Shown: positions 32,192 to 40,561, numbered from the stretch's first letter. The stretch: 53,975 nt of DNA from Lachnospiraceae bacterium (GCA_910574885.1 CAJTDD010000032.1:1-53975); one strand, 5' to 3'. A program made the numbers and translations. The notes: generated from the sequence alone by a model not told the origin.

Positions 32192-34387
32192 CTAATAAAT
32201 CGTCTGTCTTTTCAAATAGAACTGGAATGAACTGTAGTCATCCACTTCCCGGTTTATCGGAAGCCCTGCGTTCATAAGCGCAGAGCCGGAGTACAATTCT
32301 TTGCCGTCATTGACGCTGTACATAGCATCCGGAACAAGCCCTTTGGCGCGGATATATTCCTGAGGCCCATTGCAAGTCAGGTTGGTGACAACCACGCTCA
32401 GCAAGGATTCCGACTTGTCTTTGGAAACATGCTGCCATGCCGTCATATTCCCAATCTCAAAAGGATTCGTCAGCCGATAGTAATCCCCTTTGATAATCAA
32501 CGGATAATATTTGCGGAATAGGTCGCTCTGCTCCTTGCAGATTTCCTGCTCTTTTTCGGAAAGGTGGGTGGCATCCAGCTCATACCCAAATGTCCCGCAC
32601 ATGGCTACTACAGCCTTCGTCTTAATCGGAACGAATTTGCCGCTGTCCGAAATGTGCGCGCCCATGGTGCAGACCGGATACACAAAGGAAGTGCCGTAGT
32701 GGAGCTTTAACCGGTCGATGGGGTGATTGTTGTCGCTGACCCAGTACTGCGGATAGTAGTGGAGCATTGCCGCGTCATACCGTCCGCCGCCGCCGGAGCA
32801 TCCCTCGAAGAGGATATCCGGGTGGGTCTTAATAATGTTGTCCATCACCCGGTAAAGACCTAAGATATACCTGTGATAGACTTCCCCCTGTCTTTCGGGC
32901 GGCAGTTCATTCGACCAGATATCCGCCAGAGAACGGTTGATGTCCCATTTTACATAGTAGATATTGGCGTCGTCCAGAATGGCGTTGACCTGTTCAATCA
33001 GGTAATCCTGTACATCACGCCTGCTCATGTCCAGCGCCATCTGGTTACGGCTGCGCACGGCATGGCGTCCCGGGATCTGCATAGCCCAATCAGGATGTGC
33101 CCGGTATAAGTCGCTGTCCTCGGACACCATCTCCGGCTCGAACCAGATGCCGAACTTCATGTCGAGGTCATTAATCTGTTCCACGAGTTTATGTAATCCG
33201 CACTTAATCTTATCCTGATTCACGTACCAGTCTCCAAGACCGCTGTTATCGTCGTCACGTTTGCCGAACCAGCCGTCGTCCATGACTAACAGGTCAACGC
33301 CCATGTTCTTTGCAGCCTTGGCAATCTCCACCAGCTTCACATCGTCGAAGTCCATGAACGCTGCTTCCCAGCTGTTAATTAATACGGGACGCTGCACATC
33401 CTGTACGAACTTGCTCTTGCAGAGGTTTGTCCGGTAGAAATCGTGGTACAGATGGGACAGCCCCGTAAATCCATGTTCAGTAAACGCCATGACGACTTCC
33501 GGGCCTTCAAAAATCTCCTGTGGTTTTAACTCATATACAAACTGCTTGGGATGGATTCCCATTACCAGCCGGAGCTGGTCGTACTGGTCCAGTTCAACTT
33601 CCGCAAGGAAATTGCCGCTGTACATCAGGGAGAAACCATAACATTTGCCATAATCTTCCGTGGCATTCTTATCACAGAGGATTACAAACGGATTCTGCTG
33701 GTGGCTTGATGAGCCTCGCACACTGCCGATGGTGTGGATGTGGTGGGTCATGTGCTGGCGTTCCGCCTGCCGCTCCTGGCCGTACCGTCCCGGAAGGCTT
33801 ACTAAGTCGAAGTCCTTCCCATTCAAAAAGTCCAGGCAGACGGACATGATCTTTTTCAAATGAATGGACGTATCGCCGGAATTGATGACTTTCACTGCCC
33901 TTGTTATGATATCAGCCTCTTCAAAAACGCTGTAGAGCAGAACCACTTTTACATGGCTGACTGTATCTGACAAGGTTACTTTAAGGGTCTCCACCGTGTC
34001 ATTATCTGTGGCAAATACGCAAGGGAGAGTCTCCAGTTGATATTTTCCTTTGCTGATTTTATAATCGGCGGCTTTCCCGTGGAAAGAATAGCTGCCGTCT
34101 CCGTTGACGACTTCAATGCTTGCAGTACGGAAGTCTCCTTGCTGCTGCGTAGTGAATTCCTGAGGCTGGGCATCCAGCGAGAAGGTGCGCTCATTCCTGG
34201 ATTCGTAAGGGTTGCCGGAGAAGCCACGGTCATACTGCATAATCTGGTAGGACATATCCGCATCTTGGATAGACGGTCCGTAATAAAGATGAAGGAGATA
34301 ATCCAGATTGCCAATCTTCATCTGATAAGACGTATGTCTTGTGTGTAAGGTGATGGTTTTTGATGTTTCGTTATAAATAATTCCCAT
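32192..34387 (-). CDS. Alpha-galactosidase, GH36
   Basis: 731-aa intracellular alpha-galactosidase of glycoside hydrolase family 36, full length for the AgaR/RafA-type enzymes. It hydrolyses terminal alpha-1,6-galactose from melibiose, raffinose and similar oligosaccharides. The N-terminal beta-sandwich spans about 1-320. The (beta/alpha)8 barrel then carries LLVMDDGWFGKRDDD, WFEPEMVS, the nucleophile motif YVKWDINR, EGCSGGGGRYD, and the acid/base aspartate in YWVSDNNHPIDR. A C-terminal beta domain ends in QFYLKRQTIY. There is no signal peptide. I start at 34387 (MGIIYNETSK), preceded on the minus strand by AGGAGGACAG, not at the upstream ATG. It is monocistronic and no transporter is adjacent, so sugar uptake must be encoded elsewhere. 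Confidence 0.95.
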   Translation of the reverse strand: MGIIYNETSKTITLHTRHTSYQMKIGNLDYLLHLYYGPSIQDADMSYQIMQYDRGFSGNPYESRNERTFSLDAQPQEFTTQQQGDFRTASIEVVNGDGSYSFHGKAADYKISKGKYQLETLPCVFATDNDTVETLKVTLSDTVSHVKVVLLYSVFEEADIITRAVKVINSGDTSIHLKKIMSVCLDFLNGKDFDLVSLPGRYGQERQAERQHMTHHIHTIGSVRGSSSHQQNPFVILCDKNATEDYGKCYGFSLMYSGNFLAEVELDQYDQLRLVMGIHPKQFVYELKPQEIFEGPEVVMAFTEHGFTGLSHLYHDFYRTNLCKSKFVQDVQRPVLINSWEAAFMDFDDVKLVEIAKAAKNMGVDLLVMDDGWFGKRDDDNSGLGDWYVNQDKIKCGLHKLVEQINDLDMKFGIWFEPEMVSEDSDLYRAHPDWAMQIPGRHAVRSRNQMALDMSRRDVQDYLIEQVNAILDDANIYYVKWDINRSLADIWSNELPPERQGEVYHRYILGLYRVMDNIIKTHPDILFEGCSGGGGRYDAAMLHYYPQYWVSDNNHPIDRLKLHYGTSFVYPVCTMGAHISDSGKFVPIKTKAVVAMCGTFGYELDATHLSEKEQEICKEQSDLFRKYYPLIIKGDYYRLTNPFEIGNMTAWQHVSKDKSESLLSVVVTNLTCNGPQEYIRAKGLVPDAMYSVNDGKELYSGSALMNAGLPINREVDDYSSFQFYLKRQTIY

Positions 34388-34425
34388 AAGTCCTACTGTC
34401 CTCCTAAATATTTCCATTTTCTAAA

Positions 34426-34434
34426 AGTATATCA
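34426..34434 (-). promoter_or_regulatory. Extended -10 promoter of the alpha-galactosidase gene
   Basis: On the minus strand TGATATACT is a TGn-extended -10 element about 39 nt before the start codon. No consensus -35 is visible at the proper distance. Confidence 0.5.
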
Positions 34435-34535
34435 TGATTTCATAAAAATTGATTTGTTACAATGGTAGAAAAAATCGGGAAATTTTAGTGTAGTTTTTCA
34501 GTTGATTTTTATATCTGCTTTGGAAAACGGTTGAG

Positions 34536-34602
34536 TATACCCAAGGGCACACCGTAATACATGCCCCTTACAGGGCGGGTGGACTTCGTCCAATAAGGTA
34601 TA
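34536..34602. repeat. Dispersed palindromic repeat, copy C
   Basis: 67 bp, TATACCCAAGGGCACACC to AATAAGGTATA, with hairpins GCCC-CTTACA-GGGC and GGAC-TTC-GTCC. It lies between the divergent alpha-galactosidase and FAD-oxidoreductase genes. Its right end reads into AT, making TATAAT at 34599-34604, so the repeat edge could supply a -10 element for the gene at 34659. Confidence 0.85.
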
Positions 34603-34658
34603 ATTATTGGAAATATGGTAAAAACTAGCGTTATCGAATTGTATGGAGGAAAGAAAGA

Positions 34659-35966
34659 GTGGTGGAAATGCGTTCTATCTGGACAGAAAATATAAGCCTG
34701 CCCCAGTTTAAACAGCTCAAGGGCAGCAAGAAAACGGATGTGCTGATTATCGGCGGAGGGATGGCGGGGATTTTGTGCGCTTACTTTCTGGAGAAGGCAG
34801 GGGTTAATTATGCGCTTGTGGAAGGCGGACGAATCTGTTCCGGGATTACGAAAAACACTACGGCCAAGATTACATCCCAGCATGGGTTGATTTACCAGAA
34901 ACTGCTAAAAAGCATTGGGACTGAGCGGGCGAAGATGTATCTGGACGCAAATCAGGATGCGGTGCGTAAGTACGCCAGGCTTTGCCGGAGGATGGATTGT
35001 GATTATGAGGTCAGACATGCCTACGTCTATTCCAGGAATGACCGGAAGAAGCTGGAGGATGAGGCGGACGCCCTGACCAGAATCGGGTTTCAGCCAAGGC
35101 TTACAGACCAGTGCGAGCTTCCGTTCCAAACGGTTGGCGCGGTAGGGTTTGCCGAACAGGCAAGTTTCCATCCGCTGAAATTTGTAAGCGGGATTGCGAA
35201 AGGGCTAAAGATTTACGAAAATACTTTTGTAAAGGAGCTGAAAGAACAGGAGGCAGTCACAGAACATGGAGAAATTACATTTCAGAAGCTCATCTTTGCA
35301 ACGCATTTTCCAATTGATAATAAGCATGGCATGTATCCTTTGAAAATGTACCAGCACAGGTCCTATGTGATTGCTCTAAAGGACGCCCAACCGTTGAATG
35401 GAATGTACATCGACGAGGCGAAACATGGCATGTCTTTTCGGAGTTACAGGGAGTATCTGCTGCTGGGCGGCGGCAGCCACAGAACCGGGGAGAAGGGGGG
35501 CAACTGGGAGGAAATCAGGAATTGTGCGCGGTTATATTATCCCAATCTGGATGAAAAATATTACTGGGCGGCGCAGGATTGCATGACGTTGGACGGGATT
35601 CCTTATATTGGGCGGTATTCCCGTGGGCTGCCGGGCTGTTATGTTGCGACAGGGTTCAATAAATGGGGAATGACTTCGTCTATGGCGGCGGCTTCGATTT
35701 TGACGGATTTGATTCTGGAAAAGGAGAATCCTTATGCGCAGGTTTTTAACCCGTCAAGGAATATGATAAAGCCCCAGTTGTTCGTCAATGGGGCTACGGC
35801 CGTTAAGAACTTGCTTACGGTTTCCGGGAAACGCTGTCCCCATCTTGGATGTGCGTTGAAATGGAATAAGACGGAACATTCCTGGGACTGTCCCTGCCAT
35901 GGTTCACGGTTTGACGGGTTCGGAAAATTGTTGGATAATCCGGCGACTGGGGATTTGAAGAAATAG
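34659..35966 (+). CDS. FAD-dependent oxidoreductase with C-terminal Rieske [2Fe-2S] domain
   Basis: 435 aa. The N-terminal Rossmann FAD-binding motif is VLIIGGGMAGILCAYFLEKAG (about 28-48), followed by a DAO/amine-oxidase-type body (GRICSGITKNTTAKIT, YIGRYSRGLPGCYVATGFNKWGMTSSM). The C-terminal Rieske cluster site is C393-x-H395 and C411-x2-H414 (CPHLG, CPCHGS). This fusion is widespread in Firmicutes; the substrate is not established. GTG 34659 is used because GGAGGA lies 8 nt upstream, with ATG 34668 also possible. The Rieske domain stops soon after GLLDNPATGDL, shorter than usual but with both ligand pairs intact. It is convergent with a flavodiiron protein gene, and both are redox enzymes that could serve oxygen defence. 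Confidence 0.9.
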   Translation: MVEMRSIWTENISLPQFKQLKGSKKTDVLIIGGGMAGILCAYFLEKAGVNYALVEGGRICSGITKNTTAKITSQHGLIYQKLLKSIGTERAKMYLDANQDAVRKYARLCRRMDCDYEVRHAYVYSRNDRKKLEDEADALTRIGFQPRLTDQCELPFQTVGAVGFAEQASFHPLKFVSGIAKGLKIYENTFVKELKEQEAVTEHGEITFQKLIFATHFPIDNKHGMYPLKMYQHRSYVIALKDAQPLNGMYIDEAKHGMSFRSYREYLLLGGGSHRTGEKGGNWEEIRNCARLYYPNLDEKYYWAAQDCMTLDGIPYIGRYSRGLPGCYVATGFNKWGMTSSMAAASILTDLILEKENPYAQVFNPSRNMIKPQLFVNGATAVKNLLTVSGKRCPHLGCALKWNKTEHSWDCPCHGSRFDGFGKLLDNPATGDLKK

Positions 35967-35981
35967 GTGTGGTTATATAAA

Positions 35982-36014
35982 ATATAGATGAGATTTATGC
36001 AATCTCATCTATAT
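35982..36014. terminator. Bidirectional hairpin between convergent redox genes
   Basis: ATATAGATGAGATT (35982-35995) / AATCTCATCTATAT (36001-36014) is a perfect 14-bp stem with a 5-nt loop. It has AT-rich flanks on both sides but no long T run. It lies between the stops at 35966 and 36038. Confidence 0.7.
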
Positions 36015-36037
36015 CTTATGTGTAGCTTGCTTATGGA

Positions 36038-37828
36038 TTACTCAATTTTGACGAAGTCCGCTGCCCCATGCTTGCAGAGCGGGCAAACGATATCGTCCGG
36101 AAGCTCGTCGCCTTCGTAGACATATCCGCAGACTACGCATACATATCCCTTCTTGCCCTCAGTCTCCGGTTTTGGTTTTACATTGCTCTGGTAATAATTG
36201 TACGTCATAGTCTCCACGTTGGAGATTACGCGGGCTTCCGTGACGGTACAGATGAACATTCCGTGTGTATCCAAATCTACATACTGCTCAACCTTCAAGG
36301 ACATGAAAGAGTTGATATATCTTGGAAGGAATACCAGCCCGTTATCGGAACGCAGCGGAGCGCATCCGGCGAACTTGTCCACAGTCCGTCCGCTCTGGAA
36401 CCCGAAGTTCTCGAATACCTTGAACGGTGCATCTGTTGACAGGCAGTTGATGTTCATGATGCCGGTCTGCTTGATAATATGGTGGGAGTAATTATCCTTA
36501 TTAATGGTCACGGCAATCCGGTTCGGCGTATTCGTTACCTGCGTCACCGTGTTGACGATTAATCCGTTGTCTTTCTTTCCGTCATTGGACGTTACGACAT
36601 AAAGGCCATACCCAATCTTAAAGAGTGCGGTCAGGTCGTTCTTATCGGCAGTCTCATCATGCTGTGCCAGATAATTCTTGCAGAACTCGTCTGCAAGTGC
36701 ATCCAACTGCGCATTGCTCTCATCATCCAGTGCAGAATGAATATGAACTGTGGTGTCTGCGAAGGTTAGTTTCTTGCAGCCTTCCAACATCTGCTTCATG
36801 GTCTTGGCAGCAAGAGGAGACCATGAACCGTTTTCAATCAGCCCGACGAAACGGTTCTGGAAATTCCGTTCGGTCAGGTGGTCGATAAATTCGCGCATGA
36901 ACGGGAAAATGTCAGCGTTGTATGTTGTTGTGGCAAGGATTAATTTACCGTAACGGAATGCGTCTGCCACTGCAGCCGACATATCGCAGCGCGCCAAATC
37001 GTGAACGATTACTGCCGGGCATCCTTTCCGGCGCAGCTTTTCTGCGAGAGTCTCCACTGCCTTTTTGGTGTTGCCGTAAATGGAAGTATAGGCAATGACG
37101 ATTCCCGTCGTCTCAACATTATAGGAGGACCATGTGTTGTAGAGCCCGAGATAATAACCCAGGTTCTCCGTAAGGACTGGCCCATGGAGCGGGCAGATTG
37201 TCTGGATGTCCAGTGTGGATGCTTTCTTCAGGAGACGCTGAACCTGTGCGCCGTATTTCCCTACGATACCGATATAGTAGCGGCGGGCTTCATCCGCCCA
37301 TTCCTCGTTGATATCCAGAGCGCCGAACTTTCCGAAACCGTCGGCAGAGAACAACACTTTATCGCAGCTGTCGTATGTTACGATAACTTCCGGCCAGTGT
37401 ACCATAGGCGCCGTAACGAAGGTCAGCTCATGCTTGCCCAGGGAGAGGGTGTCGCCTTCTGCGACAACAAGCTGCCTGTCTGCAAAATCGGTGCCGAAGA
37501 ACTGCTTCATCATCACGAATGCCTTGGCGGATGATACGATGGTCGTGTCTTTATATACGTTCATAAAATTGGCAATATTGGCGGAATGGTCAGGCTCCAT
37601 GTGCTGTACGATAAGATAGTCAGGCTTATGTGAACCTGTCGCCGCTTCGATATTATCCAGCCATTCGTGGGTAAAGCGGGCGTCAACGGTGTCCATAACA
37701 GCTACCTTTTCGTCCATGATCACGTAGGAATTGTAGGACATGCCATTCTTAACTACATACTGACCCTCGAACAGGTCTACGGCATGGTCGTTGACGCCGA
37801 CGTATTTAATATCATTTGAAATATCCAT
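36038..37828 (-). CDS. Flavodiiron protein with flavin-reductase-like and rubredoxin domains
   Basis: 596-aa multidomain flavodiiron protein that reduces O2 (or NO) to water (or N2O) in the cytoplasm of anaerobes. The N-terminal metallo-beta-lactamase-like diiron domain has H76-x-E78-x-D80-H81 (HMEPDHSAN). A flavodoxin domain follows (IVIAYTSIYGNTKKAVE, about 243-260), then a flavin-reductase/FMN-binding-like region about 395-545 (LTALFKIGYGLYVVTSNDG, GCAPLRSDNGLVFLPRYINSF). A C-terminal rubredoxin has C564-x2-C567 and C582-x2-C585. The fusion lets one chain carry its own electron donors. ATG 37828 has AGGAGTGA upstream. All metal ligands I can check are present. It is transcribed alone from an extended -10 promoter. 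Confidence 0.95.
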   Translation of the reverse strand: MDISNDIKYVGVNDHAVDLFEGQYVVKNGMSYNSYVIMDEKVAVMDTVDARFTHEWLDNIEAATGSHKPDYLIVQHMEPDHSANIANFMNVYKDTTIVSSAKAFVMMKQFFGTDFADRQLVVAEGDTLSLGKHELTFVTAPMVHWPEVIVTYDSCDKVLFSADGFGKFGALDINEEWADEARRYYIGIVGKYGAQVQRLLKKASTLDIQTICPLHGPVLTENLGYYLGLYNTWSSYNVETTGIVIAYTSIYGNTKKAVETLAEKLRRKGCPAVIVHDLARCDMSAAVADAFRYGKLILATTTYNADIFPFMREFIDHLTERNFQNRFVGLIENGSWSPLAAKTMKQMLEGCKKLTFADTTVHIHSALDDESNAQLDALADEFCKNYLAQHDETADKNDLTALFKIGYGLYVVTSNDGKKDNGLIVNTVTQVTNTPNRIAVTINKDNYSHHIIKQTGIMNINCLSTDAPFKVFENFGFQSGRTVDKFAGCAPLRSDNGLVFLPRYINSFMSLKVEQYVDLDTHGMFICTVTEARVISNVETMTYNYYQSNVKPKPETEGKKGYVCVVCGYVYEGDELPDDIVCPLCKHGAADFVKIE

Positions 37829-37861
37829 TGGTAATCACTCCTATTCTGTTTGGTTTCGTAC

Positions 37862-37870
37862 ATTATAGCA
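37862..37870 (-). promoter_or_regulatory. Extended -10 promoter of the flavodiiron gene
   Basis: On the minus strand TGCTATAAT stands 34 nt before the start codon at 37828, a consensus extended -10 element. The -35 region is AT-rich with no clear hexamer. Confidence 0.65.
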
Positions 37871-37949
37871 TAATGGGGGATAAAAATATATGGGATTGAT
37901 AAAAAATTTTAACCGGGATTTCGTTAAGTTGGTTCATTCAGGGAAAGGG

Positions 37950-37978
37950 TTGTAATTGCATTGTCTTTGCATTATACT
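37950..37978 (+). promoter_or_regulatory. Sigma-A promoter of the AAA/PD-(D/E)XK gene
   Basis: TTGTAA (37950-37955) and TATACT (37973-37978) are spaced by 17 bp. Predicted transcription would start near 37985, only 6 nt before the ATG at 37991, which supports ATG 38006 as the real start. Confidence 0.6.
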
Positions 37979-38005
37979 TTTTAGGAAAGGATGGTGGATG
38001 TTACG

Positions 38006-39598
38006 ATGAAAGTCTTTACAACTACAGGCGTTTGTATTCCGAAAGAAAACTATATGGTAGATATCCGGGGCTGTTTGGAACAGATTAAGGCCATGGTGGA
38101 TGCAGGGCAGTACTTCACCATTCATAGAGCAAGGCAATACGGAAAAACCACGACGCTCACAGCGCTTGGGCAAACCTTGCGCAGTGAGTACGTCGTTTTG
38201 AGCCTTGATTTTCAGAGAATAGGAAGCGCTAGTTTTAAAACGGAGGAAAAGTTCGTAAAAGCGTTCTGCCGCCAACTCAGAAAGAAGGGGGATAAGGCTG
38301 GGATGCCGGATTCCATCCAAAATGAGATTGAAGAATTTATAACACGCAGAGAGAATCAGGCCACGCTGGATGAGTTATTTGATACAATCTCCATGTGGTG
38401 TGAACTTTCAGAGCGTCCGATTGTCATGCTTATTGACGAAGTAGATTCTGCAACAAACAATCAGGTATTTTTGGATTTTTTGGCGCAGTTAAGATTTCAA
38501 TATATTGAAAGAAAATCTGAGCCAGATTATAAGACATTTCAGTCGGTGATACTTGCAGGCGTGACAGATGTTAAAAATCTAAAGCGCAAGCTCCGTCCGA
38601 ATGAGGAACACAGATTCAATAGTCCCTGGAATATTGCGGCCGACTTTAATGTGGATATGAGTTTGTCTGTTGATGGGATTGCCGGGATGCTCGCCGAGTA
38701 TGGAGAAGACCACCACATGAGGATGGACACGGAGCTTGTGGCACAGGAAATTTACAATTTTACGAGCGGATATCCGTTCCTTGTGAGCCGTATTTGCCTG
38801 ATAATTGACACGCAGCTCGTGGGAGCCGGATTTTGTGATTTCTCCAAAGCATGGACTAGGGCGGGGGTCAGCGAGGCGGTGAGACGAATCTTGACTGAGA
38901 AAAATACACTTTTCGATTCGCTTATGGGGAAAGTAAACGACAACCCGGAGATGGGCCGGATATTGGAGCGGATTTTGTTTGCAGGCGATTTTGTGTCATA
39001 CAATGCCTACAACATAGGGATCGCCGACGCAGAAATGTTTGGTTTTATCCGAGATGATCATGGCCGGGTTGCGGTATCTAATCGGATTTTTGAAACGTTG
39101 TTGTATAACTATTATCTGAGTGTCAGTGAATTGCAAGGCTCTGAGCTTTTTAAGAGAGGAGCAAATGCGAAAATGGAGTTTGTCCAGAATGGACATCTTT
39201 TAATGGAGAGGATTCTTGAGGGATATGTGAGGGTTTTCAGTGATTTATACGGGGGACTGGCTCAGAGTTTTTCTGAGGCTGAGGGACGCAGGAGATTTCT
39301 TTTGTATCTTAGGCCCATAATTAATGGAACGGGAAATTATTATATTGAACCGCAGACAAGGAATAATGAACGCATGGATCTTGTGATTGACTATCTTGGC
39401 GAGCGTTTTGTGATTGAGTTGAAGATATGGTATGGCAAGTCCTATCATGAGAAGGGGGAGAGACAGTTGGCGAACTATCTTGAACATTATCATCTGAACA
39501 AAGGATATCTTTTAACTTATAGTTTCAACAAGACGAAAAAAACTGGTATGACACAAGTTGTAGTCGATGGGAAGACGCTTGTTGAAGTGTTGATCTGA
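38006..39598 (+). CDS. AAA-ATPase-like protein with C-terminal PD-(D/E)XK domain
   Basis: 530 aa. The N-terminal ATPase domain has an atypical P-loop, HRARQYGKTTTL (40-51), and a Walker B-like strand PIVMLIDEVDSAT (about 144-156). The C-terminal nuclease-like domain shows ERMDLVIDYLGERFVIELKIW (about 450-470), the D-(x)n-E-x-K arrangement of the PD-(D/E)XK fold. This two-domain layout (AAA-ATPase_like or AAA_35 plus DUF1703-like) is abundant and multicopy in gut Firmicutes. Roles in defence or as selfish elements have been proposed, but the function is unknown. ATG 38006 is favoured by the promoter position and GGTGG at 37993. The fragment at 20851 is from a related family. Confidence 0.8.
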   Translation: MKVFTTTGVCIPKENYMVDIRGCLEQIKAMVDAGQYFTIHRARQYGKTTTLTALGQTLRSEYVVLSLDFQRIGSASFKTEEKFVKAFCRQLRKKGDKAGMPDSIQNEIEEFITRRENQATLDELFDTISMWCELSERPIVMLIDEVDSATNNQVFLDFLAQLRFQYIERKSEPDYKTFQSVILAGVTDVKNLKRKLRPNEEHRFNSPWNIAADFNVDMSLSVDGIAGMLAEYGEDHHMRMDTELVAQEIYNFTSGYPFLVSRICLIIDTQLVGAGFCDFSKAWTRAGVSEAVRRILTEKNTLFDSLMGKVNDNPEMGRILERILFAGDFVSYNAYNIGIADAEMFGFIRDDHGRVAVSNRIFETLLYNYYLSVSELQGSELFKRGANAKMEFVQNGHLLMERILEGYVRVFSDLYGGLAQSFSEAEGRRRFLLYLRPIINGTGNYYIEPQTRNNERMDLVIDYLGERFVIELKIWYGKSYHEKGERQLANYLEHYHLNKGYLLTYSFNKTKKTGMTQVVVDGKTLVEVLI

Positions 39599-39643
39599 TT
39601 TAAGGTGATTTGGTGGTAATTTCTTAGGGAAAATGTAAAAAAA

Positions 39644-39666
39644 TCGTAGAGTAGGATACTCTGCGA
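39644..39666 (+). repeat. Left inverted repeat of the invertible segment
   Basis: TCGTAGAGTAGGATACTCTG followed by CGA. It is itself a dyad with arms CGTAGAGTA / TACTCTGCG around GGA, as expected for a site bound by two recombinase protomers. It matches the right repeat in inverted orientation with a single T/C difference. Confidence 0.85.
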
Positions 39667-39810
39667 AAATTTTATAGGTTATTTTGCCGCGATTTCGGAT
39701 AAGTTTTGAACATATATCAGACAATATATTAATTAGTGATAAATTAAAAGAATTCAATCCATTATGTGGATGTAAATTTAGAGTAAAATTTTACAAATAG
39801 AAATAAAGTA

Positions 39811-39839
39811 TTGACTAATTAAGTTTAGGTAGTTATAAT
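39811..39839 (+). promoter_or_regulatory. Consensus sigma-A promoter inside the invertible segment
   Basis: TTGACT (39811-39816), 17-bp spacer, TATAAT (39834-39839). It is the best promoter in the window, with A/T-rich sequence upstream that could act as an UP element. It points at the NusG-like gene, so the switch is ON as assembled. Transcription would start near 39846 and include the right repeat in the 5' leader. Confidence 0.85.
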
Positions 39840-39862
39840 AAATATGTTTTTTTAATAAAAAA

Positions 39863-39885
39863 TCGCAGAGTATCCTACTCCACGA
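39863..39885 (-). repeat. Right inverted repeat of the invertible segment
   Basis: TCGCAGAGTATCCTACTCCA followed by CGA. Arms CGCAGAGTA / TACTCCACG flank TCC. In the ON state this dyad is transcribed just upstream of the ribosome binding site AAGAAGGG (39886-39893) and can fold as a GAGTA-TCC-TACTC hairpin. Confidence 0.85.
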
Positions 39886-39899
39886 AAGAAGGGATTGCT

Positions 39900-40409
39900 A
39901 TCTGGTATTTATTGACCTGTCATGGGCAGGAAGAACGTAAAATAATGGATGCATGTAATACAAACTTGTCCCGGAACGCGCTCCGGAAATCTTTCCTATT
40001 AACATATGACAGGATGCGCCGGTATAAGGGCGAATGGCATCTGGAGAGAAGGCTTTTGTTCCCAGCATACGTCTTACTGGAAAGTGAAAATGAGGAGCGT
40101 CTGTTGAGGGAACTGAAAGAATTTAAAAAGATATCGGAATCCGAAAGCTGTGTTGTTAGGATAAATCCGGAAGAAGAGAAATTCTTAAAAGCGCTGTATG
40201 GGAATGAATGCCATCTAAAAATGTCTAGAGGAATTCTCTTTAAAGGAACTACGCAGATTACGGAAGGTCCGCTGAAAGGAATGGAGAACCGAATCTGTAA
40301 GGTTGATCGACATAAACGGTTGGCGCATATCCGAACTGTAATAGGAATGGGCGTCGGGGAATTCCGTTATGTTCTGGCAGGATTGGAAATAACGGAGAAG
40401 TTGGAATAG
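39900..40409 (+). CDS. NusG-like transcription antiterminator, first of two, with non-ATG start
   Basis: About 169 aa, NGN domain plus KOW. The N-terminal strand reads IWYLLTCHGQEERKIM, matching the MWYVxQVxxGQEE start of NusG/LoaP. FPAYVLLESENEE lies near residue 50-60, then a KOW motif ITEGPLKGMENRICKVDRHKRLA (about 118-140). The natural first codon would be ATC at 39900, or ATT at 39894, with AAGAAGGG at 39886-39893; no ATG, GTG or TTG fits that position. The in-frame TTG at 39912 would delete most of the first strand. It directly follows the invertible promoter and is 210 nt before a second NusG paralogue. The likely role is processive antitermination of the long capsule operon, like UpxY or LoaP; the division of labour is unknown. 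Confidence 0.75.
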   Translation: MWYLLTCHGQEERKIMDACNTNLSRNALRKSFLLTYDRMRRYKGEWHLERRLLFPAYVLLESENEERLLRELKEFKKISESESCVVRINPEEEKFLKALYGNECHLKMSRGILFKGTTQITEGPLKGMENRICKVDRHKRLAHIRTVIGMGVGEFRYVLAGLEITEKLE

Positions 40410-40498
40410 ATAAAATATCAGGAATGTCTCTTGAAGCATTGGCACTTGAGATTTGGAATGATAGACATAGAGATAATAACTGTGGCTGTGTAGAAAGG

Positions 40499-40561
40499 TA
40501 TACCCAAGGGCACACCGTAATACATGTCCTGCGGGCGGGTGGACTTCGTCCAATAAGGTAT
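40499..40561. repeat. Dispersed palindromic repeat, copy D, inside the capsule operon leader
   Basis: 63 bp from TATACCCAAGGGCACACC to CAATAAGGTAT, with GGAC-TTC-GTCC and a shortened central hairpin (TCCTGCGGGCGGG). It is followed at 40564-40584 by a second hairpin, GCATGG/CCATGC. Both are transcribed between the two NusG-like genes. Confidence 0.8.

Larger units (their letters stand above)
39644..39885. promoter_or_regulatory. Putative invertible promoter segment controlling the capsule operon
   Basis: About 242 bp bounded by inverted repeats, 39644-39666 and 39863-39885, 23 bp with one mismatch. Inside, near the right edge, is a consensus promoter pointing to the capsule genes. The rest is AT-rich and non-coding, including a perfect 12-bp palindrome GTAAAATTTTAC at about 39783-39794. 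Inversion would turn the promoter towards the 3' end of the preceding gene and switch the operon off. This is the layout of phase-variable DNA inversions. No recombinase gene is adjacent; a tyrosine or serine recombinase would act in trans. Confidence 0.8.
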
